In this document: positions 57,812 through 64,000 of the stretch, piece by piece | Numbering within the stretch: the first letter of the stretch is position 1 | Layout: each line of letters starts with the position of its first letter | Assembly (NCBI RefSeq): GCF_034720595.1 | Contig: NZ_JAYESJ010000001.1 | Coordinates: 188,501-252,500 of the forward strand | Reading direction: 5' to 3' | From: Rhizobium sp. CC-YZS058 | Lineage (GTDB): Bacteria; Pseudomonadota; Alphaproteobacteria; Rhizobiales; Rhizobiaceae | Length of the DNA stretch: 64,000 bases | Made by a program: the position numbers and the translations under genes | Notes under the pieces: generated by a model | What the model was told of the DNA's origin: nothing | What the model saw: the letters and a program-made list of their open reading frames with translations, nothing else | Databases searched by the model: none

Positions 57812-59578
57812 TCAGAACTCGCTCCAGCGTTCCTCCTTCACTGCGGCATTGCCGCGCTGGGCAGCGACGACGCGCAGCGGGGGGGCAGCCGGCGCGGCGG
57901 GGGCGGCCTGGGGCCGGGACGGCGCGTAGGACGGAATCTGATCGCGCAGGGTGAACCGGCCGATCTGCTGGAAGAGCTTCTGCGATTCATTCGCCAGGCT
58001 GTGGGCGGCAGCGCTGGTTTCTTCCACCATGGCGGCATTCTGCTGCGTGCCTTGGTCGATCGAGTTGATCGCCGTGTTGATTTCCTTCAGTCCGGTTGCC
58101 TGCTCCTGCGCGGCCTTGACGATCGCGCCGACATTGCTGTCCACCTCGACCACCTGCGCCACCATGCTGCGCAGCGCGCTGCCGGTCGTATCGACCAGCG
58201 AGACGCCCTTGGCGACGAGCTGGTTGGAGGCGGTGATGAGATCCTTGATCTCCTTGGCGGCGACCGCGGAGCGCTGGGCGAGATCACGAACCTCCTGCGC
58301 GACGACGGCAAAGCCCTTGCCGGCCTCGCCGGCGCGGGCGGCTTCCACACCGGCATTGAGCGCCAGAAGATTGGTCTGGAAGGCGATCTGGTCGATCACG
58401 CTGATGATGTTGGAGATCTCGGTGGAGGAGCGCTCGATGTCGCCCATCGCCTCGACCGCCTCGCTGACGATCGTCCCGGATTGCTCGGCATTGCTCTTGG
58501 CCAGCCGCACGAGGTCGCCGGCCTCCTTGGCGCGATGGCTGGAATCGTTGACGGTCGTGGTGATCTCTTCCAGAGCCGCGGCCGTTTCTTCCACCGAGGC
58601 GGCCTGCTGTTCGGTCCGGTGCGCCAGATCGTTGGAGGCGGACTGGATCTGCTGCGACGCGGCTGCGATCGCTGCCGCATTGGCGGCAATCGTCGACATG
58701 GTGGACGACAGGCTCTGCGTCGTGTCGTTGAAGTCGATCCGGATCGGCTCGAAGGCCGGCAGGAACGGCTGGTCGATCGTCCGCGTCAGGTCGCCGCGTG
58801 CCAGTGCCTGCAGGCCGTCCGCCAGCGTGTTGACGTTGTTGACGCGGCCGGTGACATCGGTCGCGAACTTCACCACCTTGAAGACACGGCCGTTCATGTC
58901 GAAGATCGGGTTGTAGGAGGCTTGGATATAGACCTTGCGGCCACCCTTGCCGATGCGCATGAACTCGTCCGCTACGAACTCGCCGCCGGCAAGCTTCGCC
59001 CAGAACTGGCGGTATTCATGGGTCTGCGTATAGGCCGGGTCGCAGAACATGGCGTGCCGCTGGCCCTTGATCTCCGACAGCTGGTAGCCGAGCGTATTGA
59101 GGAAGTTGTCGTTGGCCGTCAGGATCTCGCCCTGCGGCGTGAACTCGATGACGGCCTGGGCGCGCGACAGCGCATCCAGCTTGCCGCTGTCTTCGGCGGA
59201 TTTCAGCTTCTGCGCGGTGATGTCGGTTGCGAACTTGATGACCTTGTAGGGCTTGCCGCCGCTGAACACCGGGTTGTAGGACGCCTCGATCCAGATCTCC
59301 TTGCCACCCTTGGCAATGCGCTTGTACTGGCGCTGGTCGAACTCGCCCCGCGCCAGCTTGGCCCAGAACTCGCGATAGGCGTCCGTTGCCGCCTCTGCCG
59401 GATCGACGAAGATCCGGTGATGCTTGCCGACGATCTCAGCCAGATCATAATTGAGGGCGCGGCAGAAATTCGGGTTCGCCGTGAGTATCGTGCCGTCCAG
59501 TTTGAATTCGATGATTGCCTGCGACTTGCTCATGGCCGCCAAGACAGCCCTCGCATCTTTTCCGCCCATTCCGAGCAT
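57812..59578 (-). CDS. Soluble methyl-accepting chemotaxis protein with two PAS domains
   Basis: A 588-residue receptor without membrane helices. PAS1 (about 15-130) and PAS2 (about 140-250) are followed by a HAMP-like stretch (about 255-300) and the signalling domain, whose tip reads [26 protein letters not shown]. The last residues ERWSEF resemble the xWxxF tether for CheR/CheB. GGAGG before the ATG at 59578 selects this start over one 45 bases upstream. It probably senses an internal redox or metabolic signal through PAS. Confidence 0.92.
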   Translation of the reverse strand: MLGMGGKDARAVLAAMSKSQAIIEFKLDGTILTANPNFCRALNYDLAEIVGKHHRIFVDPAEAATDAYREFWAKLARGEFDQRQYKRIAKGGKEIWIEASYNPVFSGGKPYKVIKFATDITAQKLKSAEDSGKLDALSRAQAVIEFTPQGEILTANDNFLNTLGYQLSEIKGQRHAMFCDPAYTQTHEYRQFWAKLAGGEFVADEFMRIGKGGRKVYIQASYNPIFDMNGRVFKVVKFATDVTGRVNNVNTLADGLQALARGDLTRTIDQPFLPAFEPIRIDFNDTTQSLSSTMSTIAANAAAIAAASQQIQSASNDLAHRTEQQAASVEETAAALEEITTTVNDSSHRAKEAGDLVRLAKSNAEQSGTIVSEAVEAMGDIERSSTEISNIISVIDQIAFQTNLLALNAGVEAARAGEAGKGFAVVAQEVRDLAQRSAVAAKEIKDLITASNQLVAKGVSLVDTTGSALRSMVAQVVEVDSNVGAIVKAAQEQATGLKEINTAINSIDQGTQQNAAMVEETSAAAHSLANESQKLFQQIGRFTLRDQIPSYAPSRPQAAPAAPAAPPLRVVAAQRGNAAVKEERWSEF

Positions 59579-59859
59579 TGTCCTACCTCCGTATGATCCA
59601 GTGGATTTGGCAAGGCGCCTCATGCCTCTTCAGCGAAACCTTGATCGCTGAGGACGATCTTCACGGAGATTGATTAAATTGTTATAAAGTAACATCTAAA
59701 TTACGAAAGGCCTTGCGGTTTGGATCACAGGCACTTAAAATATTTTTTTCGAATGCGCTCATTCGCCTCAATCGCGACCACTTCATCAATTGGAAAATGC
59801 GTGCCTAAAAGCTTACGTGGATAACCTACGGTCGCAGACCGTCAAAAGTGGAGTTGGCG
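59579..59859. other. AT-rich intergenic region before the chemoreceptor
   Basis: Markedly AT-rich stretch (about 59665-59790). TTAA at 59674-59677 is seven bases from TAAA (59685-59688), one mismatch from a full CtrA site, and may lie in the chemoreceptor promoter. No gene is supported. Confidence 0.4.
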
Positions 59860-59912
59860 AAAAAAAGGCGAACGCTTCCTTGCGCTTGGGGTCCACGCAA
59901 GGATCGTTCGCC
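59860..59912 (-). terminator. Intrinsic terminator of the RTX gene
   Basis: On the minus strand, a long two-part stem GGCGAACG / CGTTCGCC and CCTTGCG / CGCAAGG (59867-59912) is followed by seven T (59866-59860). A second, shorter hairpin GGCGTAA/TTACGCC (59922-59940) lies between it and the gene. Confidence 0.85.
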
Positions 59913-59983
59913 AAAGCAGGAGGCGTAATGTTGTTACGCCGCCTGTTGAAGCTCAAGGTTAATCTAATGAAAGTTAGATTTTC

Positions 59984-61708
59984 CTAAAGAATAAAGCTGC
60001 CATTGTCGAAGGTCAGATGCCCCTGCAGCTTGATTGCAAAGTCGGCCTTACCATCACCATTCACATCGCCGGAGAGAACCGTCGCGCCCTTTGCGTAATC
60101 GACATGCAATTCACCTGCTTTCTTGTGGAATTCTTTCTCGCCGATGAAATGGAAGGTCTGGTCTCCCGGCCGCAGCGTATTGGCGTCGATCGCGGAAAGG
60201 TTGATCCTGTCGCCCTCCTTGCGGCTGAAATCGGTGATCACGTCCGGGTGCCGCAGGGTCGATTCCTCGACGGCTTTGAACACGAACTGGTCCGCACCGG
60301 TGCCGCCGGTCAGGATATCGGCCCCGAGACCGCCCCACAGTGTGTCCTTGCCGCCCATGCCGTTCAGCATATTGGCGGCATCGTTGCCGTTCAGACCGTT
60401 ATTGGCAGCATTGCCCGCGCCGTTGATCGTGCCATGGCCGATCAAGGTCAGCACCTCGAAATTGGCGCCGAGCGTATAGCTCTTCGTGCTCTGAACCGTG
60501 TCGTGGCCGCCATTCGCGGCTTCGAGCAGCAGGGTCTTGGCATCATCGATCACATAGGTGTCGTTGCCCTTGCCGCCGGCGATGTGGCCCATGACCACGC
60601 CGCCCCGGTTATCGAAATAGTCGTTGCTGCCATAAAGGTCGACATCGCCCTTGATGGTGCCGCTGTTGACGATTGTCTGCTTCCCCTGTCCGCCCACCAG
60701 GGTCGCGCCGGACGCGGAGATCAGCGTGCCGGCATTGTCGAACGTGCCGCCGGAGGCCTTGGACAGATCGACCGCCGCGCCCTTCCAGCCGAAGATCGTC
60801 CCGCGATTGGCGGCGTCCACATGGGCGCCGGTGACGAGGAGGCCAATGGCTCCCTTTGCCGAGCCGGTATTGTTGACGATGGCATCGTCGGCGGCGATCC
60901 GCAGCGCAACACCACCCACTTCGATGCTTTTGCGGTTGGTCACGATGCCCTCGTCGCCGACCAGCGCGATCCCGTCCTTGCCGGCATTCAAGGCGCCTGA
61001 ATTGGTGACGATCTGGTCTTTTCCGCGGGCGATGATGGCGCTGCCGCCGCTGCCGATCTTGCCGTTGTTGGTGATCGTGTCGGCCGTGCCGCTGACGAAG
61101 ATCCCGTCCCCCTTGTTGCCGATCGTGCCATTGTTGGTGACAAGGCCCTTGGCACCTGTGAGGTGGATGGCATCGGCGGTCGTGGAGCCGATCCGTCCAT
61201 TGTTCGTCACATTGGCCCGGTCGCCGGCCACGAGGATCGTGTCCTTCGTGCCGTCGATCGCGCCGTTGTTGACGATCATGCTCTTTGCGCCATGGATGTC
61301 GATCGCGTTGCTGGCGCCGGAGGTGATGCTTCCCTCGTTGGTGATCTGGGCGCCGGCGCCGGTAACGATGACGCCGGTGAGCTTGGCGGAAATTCCGCCG
61401 CGGTTGATGATCTCCATGCCGTCCGCGATCGCGGTGATCCCGGCCCGCTGCGCATTGATCGCCCCGGTGCCGGAAACGACCACCGAACCATGGATATCGC
61501 CGGCCGCACCGCTGCCGAACACGATGCCCGTGCCGCCGGCCGTCAGCTCCCCGTTGATCACGATCATGCGATCGGGGGCATTGCCGCTCGCCACGATGCC
61601 TTCCCGGTCCGAATAGAGCAGCACGTCCTTGACAAGGATCAGCATCGTGTCCGGATCCTGGAACGCATAGGGCCCGGTGGTCGAAGTGGAAATGAGCTTT
61701 TTCTTCAT
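59984..61708 (-). CDS. Secreted RTX calcium-binding protein with beta-helix repeats
   Basis: A 574-residue protein. About residues 120-340 hold roughly ten 20-23-residue repeats of the type VTNNG-x-I-xxxxxDGIxVxG, as in a right-handed beta-helix. From about 375 come RTX-like glycine-rich nonapeptides (GGKGNDTYV; GGKDTLWGGLGADILTGGTGADQFVF), then a serralysin-like C-terminus (VITDFSRKEGDRINLSAID) with GDVNGDGKADFAI. It lacks an N-terminal signal peptide, as expected for type I secretion by its C-terminus. Function is unknown; adhesion or polysaccharide contact are plausible given the cellulose genes upstream. Weak ribosome site. Confidence 0.85.
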   Translation of the reverse strand: MKKKLISTSTTGPYAFQDPDTMLILVKDVLLYSDREGIVASGNAPDRMIVINGELTAGGTGIVFGSGAAGDIHGSVVVSGTGAINAQRAGITAIADGMEIINRGGISAKLTGVIVTGAGAQITNEGSITSGASNAIDIHGAKSMIVNNGAIDGTKDTILVAGDRANVTNNGRIGSTTADAIHLTGAKGLVTNNGTIGNKGDGIFVSGTADTITNNGKIGSGGSAIIARGKDQIVTNSGALNAGKDGIALVGDEGIVTNRKSIEVGGVALRIAADDAIVNNTGSAKGAIGLLVTGAHVDAANRGTIFGWKGAAVDLSKASGGTFDNAGTLISASGATLVGGQGKQTIVNSGTIKGDVDLYGSNDYFDNRGGVVMGHIAGGKGNDTYVIDDAKTLLLEAANGGHDTVQSTKSYTLGANFEVLTLIGHGTINGAGNAANNGLNGNDAANMLNGMGGKDTLWGGLGADILTGGTGADQFVFKAVEESTLRHPDVITDFSRKEGDRINLSAIDANTLRPGDQTFHFIGEKEFHKKAGELHVDYAKGATVLSGDVNGDGKADFAIKLQGHLTFDNGSFIL

Positions 61709-61764
61709 GGGAGCAGGTCCGTAAGGGGATCAGGCCTCTGGCTGATCGACGAGAAGAGGGGCCT

Positions 61765-61786
61765 GACCGGCACCGAAGTGCCGGTC
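61765..61786 (-). other. UUCG-capped hairpin between the TPR and RTX genes
   Basis: On the minus strand GACCGGCAC, loop TTCG, GTGCCGGTC: a perfect 9-bp stem with the very stable UUCG loop. A second possible stem (TCAGGCC... / ...GGCCTGA) begins on its last bases. No T run, so it may be a stop for the upstream mRNA or a leader structure of the RTX gene. Confidence 0.55.
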
Positions 61787-61819
61787 GAAATCACGTGTTT
61801 CGTTTAAGAGACGGAACGA

Positions 61820-63631
61820 TCAGCTGTCGGACGCGCGCAGGTAGTCGAGCAGGGTCTTCGGCTTGGACTTGGTCTTTGCTTCAACCTCGACCCGGCGGGC
61901 CTGCGTCGGCGCGCGGCGCTTGCTGCCCTGCTTGTAGATCTTGAAGGCATCCAGCGATGCGTAATCGTCGCCATATTCCGCCTTCAGGGCGCTGAGCGAG
62001 CGGTAATTCTTGGCGCGTGCCGCCAGAACGGCAAGGCCCACGACCCCACCCTCGGTCGGCTCCCAGGAAACGGACTCGTCGAACCAGGTCCTTGCCGTCG
62101 CCTTGTCGTTTGCGGCCAGATACTTCCAGCCGAGCGCCTGGGCGCCGAGCGCGGACTTCTGGTCGGTCACGAGCTCTTCGAACATGGCATCGTCTTCCTT
62201 GGCGAGCTCCAGCTTCGAGCCCTTCTCGGTCAGAGCCCCGGCAACGATCTCGATGTACTGGCGGCCCACTTCGGGAGCTGTCTTGGCATAGCGCCGTGCG
62301 AGCTTCAACGCGTCCTCGTCCTTCTCCATCTGCCGCAGCGACAGGATCAGCCCTTCGATGCTCTTTGGATCCCGCTTGTACTTGGAAGCCTGCAGGAACC
62401 AGGCGCCGGCATTTTCCCATTCTTTCTGGGCATAGAAATACCAGCCGATCAGATTTGCATCGGCAGCGGAGGATTTCCGCTCGATGAAGTTAACAAAGCG
62501 TGCAATCTCGTCGGCGTCCGGGGTCTTGGTGAAGTCGCCATTCTCGATGAAAGCACCGATCTGCCGGCGCAGGCCGTCATAGCCGATATCCTCGAACTCG
62601 TTGCTGCCGTCGGCCAGGGTGCGGCCGAGCGCGAGAAGCGAGGTGGTGCCGGCCTGCGGCATGAGAAGGGCGGCCTTCTGCACCGTGGCGAGGCGCAGAG
62701 CCGGGTCATCGCAATTGCTCAGGATATAGTGATAGACGTCGAAGGCGTCTGCCATGTTCTCCGTCTTGGCAAAGGCTTCGGCGACGCTCCACTGAACCTG
62801 CATCTCGCCGCAGACCATGATTTGCGGCATGGCCTTTGCGGTCGAGATCACGTCGTTCCAGCGGCCCTGCTGATAGGCGCTGTCGATCAGCTTGCGGGTT
62901 TCGCCGAGCTTGAGCTTGGTCATCAGGTCTTCAGAGGGTTCCCAGTTCGGGTTCACGCTCTGTGCCTTGGCGATCTCTGCGCGAACCAGCGCGTAGTTGC
63001 CGGTCGCGTAGATATCCCAGAAGGGCTGTTCGTCGACCGCCGGACCTTGCGTGAACAGATCACGCGGGGGCTGCCAGTCCGGATAGAGGTTCTGCAGGCG
63101 GCGCATTTCCGCACCGACGCGCTTCAGGTCGCGGGTCGAGACATAATAGCGCAGCGCCGTAACGTCGACGGCGGGGGCTGCGTTCGCCTCTGTCGCGGGC
63201 TTGGTTTCAAACGGATTGATGGAGCCCGTTGCCGCTGCATCCGGCTGCGGTGCGGCGGTGGCAACCGGTGCCGGTGCGAGAGCGACCGGAACAGGGGCTG
63301 CGGGGGCCGCGGCGGCGGCTGCCTGCTGGGGGCGAAGGAAGGGGTTCTGCCCGGGAGCGACCGGCGTGATCGGCTGGGCGAGCGGCGCCGAAACAGCGGC
63401 GGAGGACTGGCCCGGCAGCGCGAAGGCGGCATTCACGCCCTCGACCTTCTGGCCGGGCACGGCCTTTTCGCCAAGCAGATCGGCCATGTTGAGGCTGTTG
63501 GCGTTCAGCTGCGTAATATCCTGAGCGCGCAGCGTCGATCCCTGGTGAAGAGCGGGGAGAAGGTCCGGATCGAATAGGAAGAGCGCGGTGGCTGCGAAGA
63601 GAGACAGCTTCAGTTTTGATCGGGAAGACAT
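61820..63631 (-). CDS. Exported TPR-like protein of the cellulose locus
   Basis: A 603-residue protein with an N-terminal signal segment (about 8-30, SLFAATALFLF), a long Ala/Pro/Gln-rich linker (about 70-160), and a helical repeat part (about 165-560) resembling TPR or Sel1-like repeats, with a Lys/Arg-rich C-terminal tail. It overlaps the endoglucanase stop by 22 bases, so it belongs to that operon. It may correspond to the protein following celC in rhizobial cellulose operons (such as celG in Agrobacterium), but I cannot confirm that. A role in cellulose export or control is inferred. Confidence 0.7.
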   Translation of the reverse strand: MSSRSKLKLSLFAATALFLFDPDLLPALHQGSTLRAQDITQLNANSLNMADLLGEKAVPGQKVEGVNAAFALPGQSSAAVSAPLAQPITPVAPGQNPFLRPQQAAAAAAPAAPVPVALAPAPVATAAPQPDAAATGSINPFETKPATEANAAPAVDVTALRYYVSTRDLKRVGAEMRRLQNLYPDWQPPRDLFTQGPAVDEQPFWDIYATGNYALVRAEIAKAQSVNPNWEPSEDLMTKLKLGETRKLIDSAYQQGRWNDVISTAKAMPQIMVCGEMQVQWSVAEAFAKTENMADAFDVYHYILSNCDDPALRLATVQKAALLMPQAGTTSLLALGRTLADGSNEFEDIGYDGLRRQIGAFIENGDFTKTPDADEIARFVNFIERKSSAADANLIGWYFYAQKEWENAGAWFLQASKYKRDPKSIEGLILSLRQMEKDEDALKLARRYAKTAPEVGRQYIEIVAGALTEKGSKLELAKEDDAMFEELVTDQKSALGAQALGWKYLAANDKATARTWFDESVSWEPTEGGVVGLAVLAARAKNYRSLSALKAEYGDDYASLDAFKIYKQGSKRRAPTQARRVEVEAKTKSKPKTLLDYLRASDS

Positions 63632-64000
63632 TGCGGAAACCTCTCTGAAAGGGCGATAACACTCAAAAAATGAAGCGTCGTTGAATAATAATCGGTCAGT
63701 TCAAATTCAGGGATCGCGCGGGGCGCGGGGCTGCGTCCCAGGCTGCAGGACAGAAGCCCGCTGACGGCGCGATAGCCGGGCTGGGGCATGGCGGCGAGCG
63801 GGGCCGCGGTGGAAAGCTCCATGACATGCGGGCCTGCCGGGTCTTCCGACCACCGCCGCTCCAGGCCAGCCAAGAGCGCGACGGAAGGGCCGCCGAGCCA
63901 GGCGGCGTAGAGCGGTACGCGAACCGCTTCGTAGCCGAAGACGCTCGCAAAGCCGTTGGCCGGGGTCGGGTCGCCGCTTTTCAGCGACAGCCAGTCGGCC
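63610..64000 (-). CDS. GH8 endoglucanase (CelC/BcsZ-like), 5'-truncated by the window edge
   Basis: The C-terminal 129 residues of a family 8 glycosyl hydrolase. ANGFASVFGYEAVRVPLYAAW matches the conserved late motif of CelC/BcsZ, periplasmic enzymes that trim cellulose and are needed for its export and for biofilm or root-infection steps. The start and catalytic residues lie outside the window. Its end overlaps the TPR gene by 22 bases (stop codon at 63610-63612). Confidence 0.8.
   Translation of the reverse strand, partial: ADWLSLKSGDPTPANGFASVFGYEAVRVPLYAAWLGGPSVALLAGLERRWSEDPAGPHVMELSTAAPLAAMPQPGYRAVSGLLSCSLGRSPAPRAIPEFELTDYYSTTLHFLSVIALSERFPQCLPDQN

Noticed and set aside
59790..59987. 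Open frame of 65 codons on the plus strand
   Set aside because: It runs across the RTX terminator hairpins, has no ribosome site and overlaps the end of the RTX gene.

Overview
The window looks like chromosomal DNA of a Rhizobiaceae member (Agrobacterium/Rhizobium type). Reasons: high GC; an HWE-kinase bacteriophytochrome of the Agrobacterium Agp2 type next to a heme oxygenase; a rhizobial iolR-iolCDEB cluster; polA followed by a MarR regulator; an RND pump set together with dnaK/dnaJ/recF; candidate CtrA boxes; and the start of a cellulose locus. Genus and species cannot be fixed from sequence reading alone. I recognised no phage, IS element, CRISPR array, rRNA or tRNA.

Layout. 1-5.5 kb: C-terminal half of a MacB-type ABC permease, heme oxygenase and bacteriophytochrome (overlapping genes), then coaBC. 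5.5-13.6 kb: a class II glutamine amidotransferase facing a myo-inositol catabolic cluster (RpiR-family iolR, then iolC-iolD-iolE-iolB) with well-formed IolR-type operators, then a GFA-family protein. 13.8-18.3 kb: HAD phosphatase, trehalose synthesis otsB-otsA, and a glycosyltransferase converging on prfC. 18.2-26 kb: prfC and dut (divergent), then acrA-acrB-acrR behind an AcrR-like 24-bp inverted repeat. 26-33.5 kb: polA with a 2OG-Fe(II) oxygenase, then a small, unrecognised cassette of membrane proteins (one apparently frameshifted), a probable C-rich AbcR-like sRNA, marR and an M20 peptidase. 33.6-41.2 kb: UPF0104 membrane protein, gshB, comM/yifB, and a class A PBP with a triple TTAA (double CtrA) motif upstream. 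41.4-50 kb: dnaK, an acyltransferase-3 gene lying between dnaK and dnaJ, dnaJ, GST, recF-moeB, and a 2-hydroxyacid dehydrogenase. 50-57.5 kb: SH3b protein, adenosine/sugar kinase, MFS exporter, nth, DUF2244, an Ada-like regulator/methyltransferase, two small genes and an AraC regulator. 57.8-64 kb (all minus strand): a soluble double-PAS chemoreceptor, a secreted RTX/beta-helix protein, a TPR-type exported protein, and the C-terminus of a GH8 endoglucanase (cellulose operon tail).

How the genes work together: IolC, D, E and B cover middle steps of inositol degradation, with IolR as the likely repressor. OtsB and OtsA make trehalose. AcrA and AcrB form the inner parts of a tripartite drug pump under AcrR. 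BphO makes the biliverdin chromophore for BphP. DnaK and DnaJ are chaperone partners although separated by a foreign-looking gene. The endoglucanase and TPR protein belong to cellulose export, and the RTX protein beside them may act at the cell surface.

The most interesting unexplained items are the membrane-protein cassette with a homopolymer frameshift (30.2-31.2 kb), the C-box sRNA candidate (31.36-31.49 kb), the double CtrA box before the PBP gene, and the 22-23-residue solenoid repeats of the RTX protein. None can be called a new system on this evidence.
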